Part shown: one piece after another, positions 35,695-44,953 of the stretch
Layout: every line of letters starts with the position of its first letter
Position numbering within the stretch: position 1 is the first letter of the stretch
DNA from: Streptomyces sp. NBC_01723
GTDB taxonomy: Bacteria > Actinomycetota > Actinomycetes > Streptomycetales > Streptomycetaceae
Direction of reading: 5' to 3'
Assembly (NCBI RefSeq): GCF_036246005.1
Contig: NZ_CP109171.1
Span: 6,870,001-6,934,000 of the forward strand
DNA length: 64,000 nt
Position numbers and translations under genes: made by a program
Notes under the pieces: generated by a model
Databases searched by the model: none
Told to the model about the DNA's origin: nothing
Seen by the model: only the letters and a program-made list of their open reading frames with translations

Positions 35695-36400
35695 CACCTG
35701 CGGGCCGGCCTCGCAGAGCGGGGGATCGACTATGTGCTGGCCGTCCGCGCGGACGTGAGCGCCCATCCATTCGACGTGAAGCCGGTGGCCCCGGAGCGCA
35801 CGGGCCCGGTCGGCTGCTAGCCCCAGCCCCGCTACCGGGCACCCTCGGTTGCGGCCCTGACGGCAGGGCTCGGGCAGGAGGCGTTCACGTCCCTCACCTG
35901 GCGGCAGGGCTCGCGAGGAGAGTTACGGTCCCGCTTCGCCACCGTGCGTGTCCGTCCGGCGGCCAAGGCCGTCGAGCGTCCGATCCGGACTGCCGCCTCG
36001 GCTGAACAGGGCTGGTGGGACGGCGTCCTGCCCTGACTGCTGGCTGCTGGTCGAGTGGCCCGAGGACGCCGAGGCGCCCACCGACTACTGGCTGTCCAGC
36101 CTGCCGGCCGACACTCCGATCACGGACCTTATCCGTCTGGCCAAGGTCCGCTGGCGCATCGAGCACGACTACCGTGAGCTCAAGCACGGCCTGGGCCTGG
36201 ACCACTTCGAAGGCCGCTCCTGGCCCGGCTGGCACCATCACGTCACCCTCGTGACCGCCGCCCACGCATTTCTCACCGAACAGCGGCTGGCCTCAAAAGC
36301 ACCCACACCGGGTTCACCCTCTACCAGACCCTCGACGCCCTCCAGGACGTCCTGAGGTGCTGGACCGGCATCTGCACCACCTGCCACCAGCCCCTGCCCA
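35695..36400 (+). pseudogene. IS701-family transposase remnant
   Basis: Reads LRAGLAERGIDYVLAVRADV, then after an in-frame TAG (35818) RYRAPSVAALTAGLGQEAF, WRQGSRGELRSRFATVRVRP, then in a shifted frame WLLVEWPEDAEAPTDYWLS, LIRLAKVRWRIEHDYRELKH, GLDHFEGRSWPGWHHHVTLV. The RWRIEHDYRELK block is the catalytic-Glu region. N-terminal half missing; several frame breaks. Confidence 0.82.
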
Positions 36401-36495
36401 GACGACCGCACACGACACCAAGATCGAGACAGACCTAACGGAGTCCTACTAGTCTTCTGAGTCATGAGTTCTGTTCAGATGTGTAGGGTTGCCTG

Positions 36496-37580
36496 GTGGC
36501 GCGTACTGGGCGGCCGAAGGCCGAGTTGATCTTGTCGGATGCGGAGCGGGCTGCGCTGGAGGGGTGGGTGCGGTGCTGTTCCACCCCGTAGGCGTGGGCT
36601 TTGCGGTGCCGGGTCATCCTGGCCTGTGCGACTGGCGCGTCCAACAAGGACGTGGCCGCACAGCTCGGTTCGACACCGCATGCGGTGGGCCGCTGGCGGA
36701 GGCGGTTCGTCGGGCACCGGATCGCCGGGCTGGGTGACGTGCCGCGCTCTGGCGGGCCCCGGACGGTCACCGACGAGCAGGTCGCTGCGGTGGTGAAGCG
36801 GACGCTGGAGACCGCGCCGAAGAACGCCACGCACTGGTCGACGCGGGCGATGGCCACGGAGACGGGTCTGTCGCAGTCGACCGTGTCGCGGATCTGGCGG
36901 GCCTTCGGCCTGCAGCCGCACCGCACCGCACCGAGACGTTCAAGCTGTCGACGGACCCGCACTTCGTCGACAAGGTCCACGACGTGGTCGGCCTCTATCT
37001 GGACCCGCCCGAGAAGGCCCTGGTGCTCTGTGTCGACGAGAAGTCGCAGATCCGGGCCCTTGACCGGTCCCAGCCGGTGCTGCCGATGATGCCCGGCGTC
37101 CCGCAGCGGGTCACCCACGTGCGCGCGGGCACCGCCACGTTGTTCGCCGCACTGGAGGTGGCCACGGGGAAGGTGATCGGCTCCCTGCACCGCCGGCACC
37201 GTGCCGAGGAGTTCAAGAAGTTCCTGATCAAACTCGACCGGGAGGTGCCGGCGGGCCTGGACGTGCATCTGGTGCTGGACAACTACGCCACCCACAAGAC
37301 CCCAGCCATCAAAACCTGGCTGCTGGCCCACCCCCGCTTCCACCTGCACTTCACGCCTACCGGCTCGTCCTGGCTCAACCTGGTCGAGCGGTGGTTCGCC
37401 GAGCTGACGAGCAAGCAGATACGGCGAGGCGTCCACAGAAGCGTCCAGGCGCTGGAGAAGGACATCCGGACCTGGACCGCCGCATGGAACACCGATCCCA
37501 AGCCCTACATCCGGACGAAGACCGCAGACGAGATCCTCGTGTCGGAGTACGGCCTCATTTCCCCAGTTGCGTACGGTTGA
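36496..37580 (+). pseudogene. IS630-family transposase with stop and frameshift
   Basis: GTG 36496 reads ARTGRPKAELILSDAERAAL. TAG at 36589-36591 replaces a likely Gln codon; the frame continues CRVILACATGASNKDVAAQL, VGRWRRRFVGHRIAGL. At about 36915-36935 an extra 5-bp unit in a GCACC repeat shifts the frame; then FKLSTDPHFVDKVHDVVGLY, VLCVDEKSQIRALDRSQPVL, VHLVLDNYATHKTPAI, FTPTGSSWLNLVERWFAELT. All three acids are present but the gene is dead. Confidence 0.87.
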
Positions 37581-37682
37581 ACGGCCCCAGTTGATGGCGC
37601 GTGTTCGGGGCCCGGCCTGGGTCGAGGTCACAAGATCGTCTCTGCTGTAGGCCGTCTGACCTGGCCCTGGCAGGATGCGTGA

Positions 37683-38035
37683 ATGCTGATCCGAAGAATG
37701 GTGGGCTGTGCCGGCCTGCTGGTTGCGCTCGTGGGATGCGGTGGTTCCGGTGACGGTGCTGCAGCCCCGAGTGAAGTAGAGCGTGTGGAGGCGACGGCTT
37801 CGATGGACCCGAACTCGATCACTGTCCTGGTGACCTTCGTCGGCGGGTCGGCCGACGGTCTGACCGAACATCGCCCGCTGGCCGAAGCGACGGGCAAGGT
37901 GACCATCGATGGTGTGTGACCTATCGAGGCAATCCGGGGCCGCCGCCGGAGGTGAAGGACACCCCCAAGGGCCTGGCCCAGGTGATGAAGCCCGAGTGAG
38001 GCAGGAAGGACCTCTTCATCAAGGGACGGTTCTCC
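37683..38035 (+). pseudogene. Lipoprotein gene, frameshifted and cut by an IS
   Basis: ATG 37683: RRMVGCAGLLVALVGCGGSG has a lipobox (LVGC, about residues 16-19). The frame stops at 37917 because of an extra TG in GGTGTGTGACC. In the next frame the text continues TYRGNPGPPPEVKDTPKGLA, VMKPE, a TGA, then KDLFIKGRFSL up to CTAG 38036 where the 836-bp IS begins. Small secreted lipoprotein of unknown role. Confidence 0.7.
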
Positions 38036-38039
38036 CTAG

Positions 38040-38875
38040 AGGTTGTCCCGTAACCGGTGGTGCTGCTGGTGCGTTGGTCGGGCATGGGTGGGGTGATCTC
38101 AGCAGATGATCCGAAGTGGATCGAGCCGTTTGCGGGTCTGACCGAGGTGCAGTTTGCGAGGCTGGTGGCACGGGTACGGCGCCGAGGTGGCGACGTTCAG
38201 CGTGGCCGGCCATGGCGGCTGTCGCTCGAAGACCGGGTGTTGCTGGTGGCGACGTACTGGCGCACGAACCTCACGTTGCGGCAGGTGGCGCCGTTGTTCG
38301 GAGTCTCGAAGTCCGCTGCCGACCGCATCTTGGACCATCTCGCACCGCTGCTGGCCATCTCGCCCGCGCGGCGGCCGCGCAAGGACACCGTCTACATCGT
38401 CGACGGCACTCTGGTGCCCACCCGCGACCGCAGTGTCGCCGCGTCCAGCAAGAACTACCGGTACTCGACCAATCTGCAGGTCGTCATCGACGCCAACAGC
38501 CGCCTGGTCGTGGCCATCGGTCTCCCGCTGCCCGGCAGCCGCAACGACTGCCGGGCCTTCACCGAGTCCGGCATCGATCGGGCCTGCCGCGGCGCCCCGA
38601 CCCTTGCCGACGGCGGCTACCAAGGCACCGGCCTCCTGATCCCGCACCGCAAACGACGAGGCCAGAGCCACCTCAGCCCCTCGCAGGAGGCAGAGAACGC
38701 CGTCCATCGCCGGGCACGAGCGCGCGTGGAACACGCCCTGTCGCGGTTGAAGAACTGGAAGATCCTGCGGGACTGCCGACTCAAGGGCGACGGAGTTCAC
38801 CAGGCCATGCTCGGCATCGCCCGACTGCACAACCTGGCCCTCACTGGATAACTCACACTCCATACGGGACAACCT
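38040..38875 (+). mobile_element. 836-bp IS5-family element, copy 2 of 4
   Basis: Flanked by CTAG (38036-38039, 38876-38879). Left flank is the lipoprotein pseudogene, right flank the end of an istB remnant. Confidence 0.93.
38057..38851 (+). CDS. IS5-family transposase (836-bp IS, copy 2)
   Basis: 264 aa, as in copy 1 but with Arg instead of Leu in LVARVRRRGG (about residue 39). Complete. Confidence 0.92.
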   Translation: MVLLVRWSGMGGVISADDPKWIEPFAGLTEVQFARLVARVRRRGGDVQRGRPWRLSLEDRVLLVATYWRTNLTLRQVAPLFGVSKSAADRILDHLAPLLAISPARRPRKDTVYIVDGTLVPTRDRSVAASSKNYRYSTNLQVVIDANSRLVVAIGLPLPGSRNDCRAFTESGIDRACRGAPTLADGGYQGTGLLIPHRKRRGQSHLSPSQEAENAVHRRARARVEHALSRLKNWKILRDCRLKGDGVHQAMLGIARLHNLALTG

Positions 38876-39084
38876 CTAGGCGACGTCGTTCTCTCGCTCG
38901 ATGGCCATGAGGCGGTTCTTCAGCCGGTAGCTGGGTCCGTTGATGGAGATGACGTCGCAGTGGTGGAGGAGTCGGTCGAGGATGGCGGTGGCCAGGACCT
39001 CGTCGCCGAAGACCTGGCCCCACTCGCTGAAGGTCTTGTTCGAGGTCAGGATGATGGATCCCCGTTCGTAGCGCTTTGAGATGA
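38876..39084 (-). pseudogene. istB: IstB remnant: 3' exon of an intron-split IS21 ATPase gene
   Basis: Minus strand: LISKRYERGSIILTSNKTFS, EWGQVFGDEVLATAILDRLL, HHCDVISINGPSYRLKN, then MAIERENDVA and TAG. This is the C-terminal third of the IS21 helper ATPase IstB. Its 5' side joins directly to the 3' end of a group II intron at 39085; no upstream istB or istA sequence is present. Confidence 0.87.
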
Positions 39085-39125
39085 GTCGGGTAGCCGGGTC
39101 ACGTTGCCGTGACCCGGCCCCCTCA

Positions 39126-39159
39126 GAACCGGACGTGCGCCTTTCAACGCATCCGGCTC
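39126..39159 (-). ncRNA. Group II intron domain V
   Basis: Exactly 34 nt starting GAGCCG and ending CGGTTC, with a GAAA tetraloop (GCGTTGAAAGGCGC). AGC catalytic triad within GAGCC. This matches the highly conserved domain V. Confidence 0.88.
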
Positions 39160-39191
39160 AAGCAAGCCACGAGGGCTTCGCAGTGCAGCGG

Positions 39192-39579
39192 TTATGTGGA
39201 TCGGCTGCCATCACCCGCGTGGTGCTGGCGATGGCAGTCGGAGTGCACGAGGCGAAGGTTGTTCCGCTCGTCAGTGCCGCCGTCGCGCCGGTAAACGAAG
39301 TGATGCTTGTGAAGCATCTTCTTCGACGCCGCGAACCAGTCGATCCACTCACGTGGGCTGTCCGGTTCGTATTCGGCTCCAGCGATCAGCGCTTGCCCGC
39401 AGAGTGGACACAGCCCTTTCTGGCGAAATGCCAGGTAGAGGCTGTTCTTGTCCATGGGAGGCGCCGATTTCCGGCGACGGCTTCGCCAGTATCTGACCAG
39501 AGTGGGGTCGTCCATGGAGGACCCGCCCTTAACCAGCTCGTGGCGGACGATGGCCGTCCAGGAGAACCGGGGCAGGTAG
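39192..39579 (-). pseudogene. Group II intron maturase, C-terminal (X/HNH) fragment
   Basis: Open from the IS border: LPRFSWTAIVRHELVKGGSS, then DPTLVRYWRSRRRKSAP, YLAFRQKGLCPLCGQALIAG, KMLHKHHFVYRRDGGTDERN, NLRLVHSDCHRQHH. The CPLC ... HH ... C-H pattern is the HNH endonuclease of mobile intron-encoded proteins. RT and most of the maturase domain are missing. Confidence 0.88.
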
Positions 39580-40415
39580 AGGTTGTCCCGTAACCGGTGG
39601 TGCTGCTGGTGCGTTGGTCGGGCATGGGTGGGGTGATCTCAGCAGATGATCCGAAGTGGATCGAGCCGTTTGCGGGTCTGACCGAGGTGCAGTTTGCGAG
39701 GCTGGTGGCACTGGTACGGCGCCGAGGTGGCGACGTTCAGCGTGGCCGACCATGGCGGCTGTCGCTCGAAGACCGGGTGTTGCTGGTGGCGACGTACTGG
39801 CGCACGAACCTCACGTTGCGGCAGGTGGCGCCGTTGTTCGGAGTCTCGAAGTCCGCTGCCGACCGCATCTTGGACCATCTCGCACCGCTGCTGGCCATCT
39901 CGCCCGCGCGGCGGCCGCGCAAGGACACCGTCTACATCGTCGACGGCACTCTGGTGCCCACCCGCGACCGCAGTGTCGCCGCGTCCAGCAAGAACTACCG
40001 GTACTCGACCAATCTGCAGGTCGTCATCGACGCCAACAGCCGCCTGGTCGTGGCCATCGGTCTCCCGCTGCCCGGCAGCCGCAACGACTGCCGGGCCTTC
40101 ACCGAGTCCGGCATCGATCGGGCCTGCCGCGGCGCCCCGACCCTTGCCGACGGCGGCTACCAAGGCACCGGCCTCCTGATCCCGCACCGCAAACGACGAG
40201 GCCAGAGCCACCTCAGCCCCTCGCAGGAGGCAGAGAACGCCGTCCATCGCCGGGCACGAGCGCGCGTGGAACACGCCCTGTCGCGGTTGAAGAACTGGAA
40301 GATCCTGCGGGACTGCCGACTCAAGGGCGACGGAGTTCACCAGGCCATGCTCGGCATCGCCCGACTGCACAACCTGGCCCTCACTGGATAACTCACACTC
40401 CATACGGGACAACCT
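39580..40415 (+). mobile_element. 836-bp IS5-family element, copy 3 of 4
   Basis: Same ends, but the flanks differ: GTAG (39576-39579) on the left, CTAG (40416-40419) on the right. Left flank is the intron maturase, right flank the end of the lectin gene. Unequal flanks suggest recombination between two IS copies. Confidence 0.92.
39597..40391 (+). CDS. IS5-family transposase (836-bp IS, copy 3)
   Basis: 264 aa, protein identical to copy 1; one silent-looking base change (GGCCGACC for GGCCGGCC near 39750). Complete. Confidence 0.92.
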   Translation: MVLLVRWSGMGGVISADDPKWIEPFAGLTEVQFARLVALVRRRGGDVQRGRPWRLSLEDRVLLVATYWRTNLTLRQVAPLFGVSKSAADRILDHLAPLLAISPARRPRKDTVYIVDGTLVPTRDRSVAASSKNYRYSTNLQVVIDANSRLVVAIGLPLPGSRNDCRAFTESGIDRACRGAPTLADGGYQGTGLLIPHRKRRGQSHLSPSQEAENAVHRRARARVEHALSRLKNWKILRDCRLKGDGVHQAMLGIARLHNLALTG

Positions 40416-40487
40416 CTAGGGCCCGCAGAGCCATTGGACAAAGCCAGGGTGGATGTGCATCCGCGCGCACATCCACCCCCGGCCGCC

Positions 40488-41963
40488 TCAGCTCTTCACG
40501 AAACGCCACTGGTGGTCGTCGCCGTCATTGCACCCGAAGACCGTTAGTTTGGCGTTCTCGGCCTGCCTGCTCGTTCGCGACACGTCGAGACACAGGTCAC
40601 CGCTCTTCTGGTTGCGGATCCAGTACGTGCCGTTGGAGCGCTTGTGGAACCACCAGAGCTGGTTGTCCTTCACGGTGGCCTTGCAGTGATGCTCGACGAC
40701 CGGCGTCGTGCCCTTGGCGGGGCCCTCACCCGGCAGGTCCAGACAGAGACCGTCCTTGACGTTGCGGATCAGGTAAAGATCAGACCCGCCTGTGCTGCGG
40801 TCCCTGAGAACCGGTTTCAGCGTCCACAACTGGTTGTCTCTGCGTGATGTGGTGCAGCTCTTCTCGTCATAGACCGCGTTTCCCGGTCGGCCCTTGCCCT
40901 TGCCGGGAAGATCGACACAGTAGCCGTATTTCTCGCCCTTGAGTACCACCGCACCGCTGGGCACTCCAGGCGCGTCTCTTGCCTCCCGGCTCCCTTTCGG
41001 CTTCGGCGGAACGGAGGTCGGCTTCACCTTCGGCTTCGGCGGCTTCGGCGGAACGGAGGTCGGCTTCACCTTCAGCTTCGGCTTCACCTTCGGCTTCCGC
41101 CCGGATGGCGAGACAGAAGGCAACGGCGAGACAGAAGGCGACGGCGAGACAGAAGGCGACGGCCTGGCCGGGGCGGAGTAACTCGGTGGCCGGAAAGTCA
41201 TCGGTGGTTCGCTGACCCCGTTGCCCGAGCCGACCGCCTGATTCTGTTCTTCGGCGCTCCCCGATCCACTGCCGATCGCCACCAACGAACCAATGACGAG
41301 TACTACCACGCTAACCGCTGCCCCCCCAACAACCAGGGGACGCTGGAGCAGTCCAGGCTGTTCGTACTCATCGTCCGACTGAGACCGCGCTTTCCCGCGG
41401 GCGGATGCCCCGCCCGGCACCTGCCGACGACCAGGTGGCACGGTTCGCGGCTTCGCGCTCTGTGTCCCTACGGACGACTTCGCACGACCCGTGCCAGGGG
41501 GCACGGTATCGGCACGAGGCACGCCGGACCCGAACGACTCGACTGGAACGGGGTGTTCAGCCTGTCCAGCAGATCCGTTGGATCGGACGGCCTGCCCTGC
41601 TCCGCTCGATTCCGCCTGCGCCCGCTGCTCCAGCAGCTTGCTGGATCCGTCCGGAGCGACCTCCACGATCGCCACGTAGTCACTGGACGGGTCTTGGATG
41701 GCCCCCGTCACGGGGGCGTTCCGGACGCGTGCGTATCCGTGCAGCATGTCGAGAATCGCGACATCAATTGGTTCGCCCGGCATCACAGGCACCGATTCGC
41801 CGTCAATGGCGGCGGATTCGCCGCCGAAGATCACCACGTTGAAATGCGGGGCCGGCTCCCCCCCCTGCGCGGAGCCTCCTGGCCGGCCGGCATCCGACGG
41901 GACCGCAGGCGCGAGAGGGTCACCCCTCGAGACCGCCCCGTCTACTTCGTCACCCCTGCTCAT
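40488..41963 (-). CDS. Membrane-anchored beta-trefoil (ricin-type lectin) protein
   Basis: 491 aa; ATG 41963 chosen because GGAAGGA lies 6-7 bases upstream. Residues 1-205: cytoplasmic part with a conserved block (HFNVVIFGGESAAIDGESVP, DVAILDMLHGYARVR). TM about 208-231. Then a Pro/Ser linker (SPSVSPSPSVSPLPSVSP) and Lys/Pro repeats (KPKVKP, PTSVPPKP). Residues about 335-491 form a RICIN domain with QxW-type motifs DNQLWTLKP, DNQLWWFHK and DHQWRFVKS, and paired Cys. Type II membrane topology: the lectin should face outward and bind cell-wall or foreign glycans. A broken relative is at 13642. No enzymatic domain. Confidence 0.88.
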   Translation of the reverse strand: MSRGDEVDGAVSRGDPLAPAVPSDAGRPGGSAQGGEPAPHFNVVIFGGESAAIDGESVPVMPGEPIDVAILDMLHGYARVRNAPVTGAIQDPSSDYVAIVEVAPDGSSKLLEQRAQAESSGAGQAVRSNGSAGQAEHPVPVESFGSGVPRADTVPPGTGRAKSSVGTQSAKPRTVPPGRRQVPGGASARGKARSQSDDEYEQPGLLQRPLVVGGAAVSVVVLVIGSLVAIGSGSGSAEEQNQAVGSGNGVSEPPMTFRPPSYSAPARPSPSVSPSPSVSPLPSVSPSGRKPKVKPKLKVKPTSVPPKPPKPKVKPTSVPPKPKGSREARDAPGVPSGAVVLKGEKYGYCVDLPGKGKGRPGNAVYDEKSCTTSRRDNQLWTLKPVLRDRSTGGSDLYLIRNVKDGLCLDLPGEGPAKGTTPVVEHHCKATVKDNQLWWFHKRSNGTYWIRNQKSGDLCLDVSRTSRQAENAKLTVFGCNDGDDHQWRFVKS

Positions 41964-42225
41964 ATCCATTCCTTCCTTACGGTATCGGCGCACAGTCTCG
42001 CCTGGCCTGAGTCAACCCTCAGGAGCCGACCAGCAGTCATAGGCCGCGCGCTACAACAGCTCTGCCTACACCGCAACGGCCACCGGCGAGAAACAGTTCA
42101 CCTCCTGGGTACTGCGAGGGACCGGGCCCAGGCCCTGGTCCGCGCCTGCAGCGGCATGCCAGGCGGTGAGGGCGGGACCCCCAAGTGGGCGTGCCGCCCT
42201 CAGGGTGTTCGGAGGTCCTGCCGAT
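40488..42225 (-). repeat. Duplicated locus, copy B (lectin-gene side)
   Basis: The gene start and about 260 bp upstream match 13387-15224 (without its IS) in inverse orientation. This copy keeps the complete lectin gene. The partner gene that is divergent in copy A survives here only as a 3' remnant at 45797-46012, displaced by four IS insertions. Confidence 0.85.
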
Positions 42226-42230
42226 GCACC

Positions 42231-42293
42231 TAACGAGCTCGTGCACGGTAAGCGGTGAGACGTCGAGGGCGGCGGTAGGGCTCGGTGTTCACG
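42231..42293. repeat. Solo IS end
   Basis: TAACGAGCTCGTGCACGGTA and the following ~45 bp match the inverse of the right end of the IS at 59911-60958 (about 60900-60961). The rest of that element is absent, so this is a terminal fragment left by deletion. Confidence 0.8.
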
Positions 42294-42436
42294 TCTGCCG
42301 TCCGCACATCCCAATTCACCCCTCCGACCTGCGGAAACGCTAAGTCATGCCACCTCAGTCAGCACCAAGTCAACACGGTGCTGGGTCAGCGCCACATCCA
42401 TCACCTTGACAGCCCGGCCCGTGGAGTCGGGAGTAA

Positions 42437-43287
42437 GACCGTGTCCTACATGGTCAGTTGGTCGTTGGGCTGCGTATGGGGCGGGGTACGTGGAGTTGGA
42501 TTGTTCCGGACGGCTTGTGGGAGATCGCCAGGCCGTTGATCCCGGAGGTCCGGGTTCGGCCGCAGGGCGGCGGGAAGCAGAACACGCCTGATGAGACGCT
42601 GTTCGCAGCGATCATCTATGTGCTGGTCAGTGGATGTGCCTGGCGGGCTCTGCCGCCGTGTTTCGGGATATCGAAGTCGACCGCACACCGCAGGTTCATG
42701 ATCTGGTCGAGGGCCGGCGTGTGGGGGCGCTTGCATGAAGCCGTCGTTCACCGGCTCGATGACGCGGGCCTTGTCGATGTCTCCCGTGTGGTCCTCGACT
42801 CGGCTCATGTGCGCGCTAAAAAAGGGGCGAACACACAGGTCCGAGCAAGCCGGGTTCCAAGATGCACATCCTGTCGGACGCGAACGGACTGCCCCTGGTC
42901 GTCGGCGTCTCGGCCGCCAACGTCCACGACAGCCAAAGCCTGAAGCCCATGGTGGCGGGTCACCAAACGAAACACGACCCCTATCGCGGCCGCCACTTCA
43001 AACCCCAACGCCTCCATGCCGACAAGGCCTACGACATCCCTGAACTGCGGAAATGGCTCCGCGGCAAGCGGATCGGAGTGCGTATCGCCCGCAAGGGCAT
43101 CGAGTCCAGCGAACGATTGGGTCGGCGCCGATGGGTGATCGAACGGACCATCTCCTGGCTGTCCGGCTACCGCAGACTCAGCCCTCGCTACGAACGGAAA
43201 CCCCGCAACTACCTGGCCTTTCTCGGCCTCGCCGCAGCACTGTGCTGCTACAAACGACTCCTCAAACTGACCATGTAGGACACGGTC
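42437..43287 (+). mobile_element. IS5-family element (GACCGTGTCCTAC ends)
   Basis: 851 bp. Ends GACCGTGTCCTACATGGTCA and TGACCATGTAGGACACGGTC are perfect inverted repeats. Flanks are TAA and TAG. Related elements at 51515 and 56232. An IS1380 follows directly at its right end. Confidence 0.88.
42479..43278 (+). CDS. IS5-family transposase, two frames joined by -1 shift
   Basis: First frame: GRGTWSWIVPDGLWEIARPL, VSGCAWRALPPCFGISKSTA, VVLDSAHVRAKKG. At an A6G4 run (about 42829-42838) a -1 shift leads to the second frame: HILSDANGLPLVVGVSAAN, HADKAYDIPELRKWL, WVIERTISWLSGYRRLSPRY. The run is a classic slippery sequence. Compared with relatives, 15 bp (PVDRG) are missing after the shift, in frame. 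Could be functional through programmed frameshifting. Confidence 0.82.
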
Positions 43288-43290
43288 TAG

Positions 43291-44949
43291 CCTCGATCTT
43301 GCGTGACGGTCCGCCGACGGAGTCGGTGGACCGTTTTCGTGCTGTGGGCTGAGGCTGGGCAGGTTGAGGGCCCGAGTGTCGTCTCGGATGGACGCCGGGT
43401 TCCACTGCTCCGGCCGGAGGGTTCTCTCGTAGGGGCGGATGAATCCGCTGCTCATCCCGGGTTCGGCAGGAGTGCGAGCCGTTCGAGGGCGGCAGTGATG
43501 TGACTGGTCCAGGGCCAGTGCTGGGCCAGGCGGAGGATTTGCCGACGGCCGGTGGTCACGAGCTGTCCGGCCGTGGTGAACAGGCGGAGCCGCAGGCGGC
43601 GAGGTTCCCAGAGACGGGCCTTGCCGGTCAGGGCGAGCATCGGCATCCAGGCCAGCAGGTCGAGAGCGATCTGCACGATCTCCAGCCAGATCCGGTTCTG
43701 GGCCGTGCGGTGCAGAGGAAGATTCCGCAGGCCGGTGGCCCGGGCGGCCCGGATGCGGTCCTCGGCCCGGGCCCGCAGCCGGTGACGGAGCTCGAGCTCG
43801 GCGATCGGCCGGCCCGAGGTGTTGGTGGCGAAACAGGTCAGCCGCATGCCGTCCGCGTCCGTGAGCCTCAACTGGGCCCCGGGGTGCGGTCGTTCCTTCC
43901 TGACGATCAGCCGCATGTCCTTGGGCCAGCCGTCCAGAACGTCGCCGGTGAGTTCAGCGACCCAGGCGCCGTCGCGGATCTCGCCGCCGGTCTCGATGGC
44001 CGCCGTCCAGGCCGAGGCCGGAACCTTCAGCACGTGCTGGTGGATCGCGTCGGTGATCACCATGCCGACCGAGTAGGACAGCCACCGTCCCCGCTGGGCG
44101 AGCCATGCGACGAAGTCGTGAGTGCCGCCCGCGGAGTCAGTGCGGATCAGGGTCCGGCGCCCACGCCGGTACTTCTTCGGCAGCTGGGCCAGCGCCAGTT
44201 GGGCGGCGGTGACGTGGTCGGACGCGGTGTTCGAGCCCGCGTTTCCTGGTCTGAGCAGGGCCGCGACCGGTTCCCCCGTGCCGCCCGGTCCGTGGTCGAC
44301 GAAGCCCATCAGCGGGTGATGGCCGTAGGTCCGCTTCCAGGTGGGTGCGGCGTCCTCCTTGTCCGAGTGCGCGATCACCAGCACCCCGTCGAGGTCGACG
44401 GTCACCGCCCCGCCCGCATCAGGCGCTGCCCGTCCGGCCAACCGCCAGGCACGTTGACGGACTTCAGCCCGCGCGGAACGGATGGCCCGCAGGGCCTTCT
44501 CCCCGGAGGCTGCGAGGGTGTCGATGAGGCGGGAGACCGTCGGGTCGGAGGCGACCGGCCCGAACACGGCCGGCTCGGCCCGCAGCATGCCGATATCCGC
44601 CAGGCAGTCCCCGCCCATCGCGACTGCCAGCGCGAGGTCCAGGAGGATCTTCCGGGATCGTGGACGGCCCGCGGCTTCCGCCAGGGCGCCAGGGCTGCGG
44701 ATATCGCCTGGTCAAGGCCCGTCTTGCGGACCGTCTCCAGCAGCAGGACCGCACCGGCCTGCGAGACCACCTGCCGACCGTCTCCCTGGACACGGACACG
44801 CGGGTACGACGAGATAGGCTCTCTCACCTGGAAAGTGCTCTTTTCCTTGCAGCCAACAGGACCCTCAGCAAGTCCTATCGTTGCAGGTCAAGGGCACTTT
44901 CCGTGTTTCTGATCATCTCTTGGACAGCCCACCTCGCGAAAGCGCGAGG
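43291..44949 (-). mobile_element. IS1380-family element
   Basis: 1659 bp beginning CCTCG and ending CGAGG, with CTAG on both sides (43287-43290 and 44950-44953). The left CTAG includes the last base of the preceding IS5; the right CTAG is also the target duplication of the 836-bp IS copy 4. Confidence 0.82.
43452..44827 (-). pseudogene. IS1380-family transposase with frameshift
   Basis: N-terminal frame from 44827 (SSYPRVRVQGDGRQVVSQAG, TGLDQAISAALAPWRKP). At about 44650 one base is missing (CCCGGAAGATC) and the text moves to another frame: LLDLALAVAMGGDCLADIGM, VTVDLDGVLVIAHSDKEDA (first Asp), LIRTDSAGGTHDFVAWLAQR, LRHRLRARAEDRIRAARATG (Glu region), FTTAGQLVTTGRRQ. Otherwise complete, so the loss is probably recent. 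Confidence 0.87.
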
Positions 44950-44953
44950 CTAG

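Larger units (their letters stand above)
39085..39579 (-). mobile_element. Truncated group II intron (3' part)
   Basis: Minus strand 5'-3': maturase C-terminus, domain V (39126-39159), domain VI hairpin (CCGGGTCACG GCAA CGTGACCCGG with a bulged A in CTACCCGAC), 3' splice site after CCCGAC (39085), then istB exon. The 5' portion, including the RT domain, is missing: the left boundary is the 836-bp IS at 39580. Confidence 0.85.

Noticed and set aside
43500..44912. Long plus-strand frame opposite the IS1380 transposase
   Set aside because: The minus strand encodes the recognisable transposase; the plus frame is low-complexity Gly/Pro/Arg.
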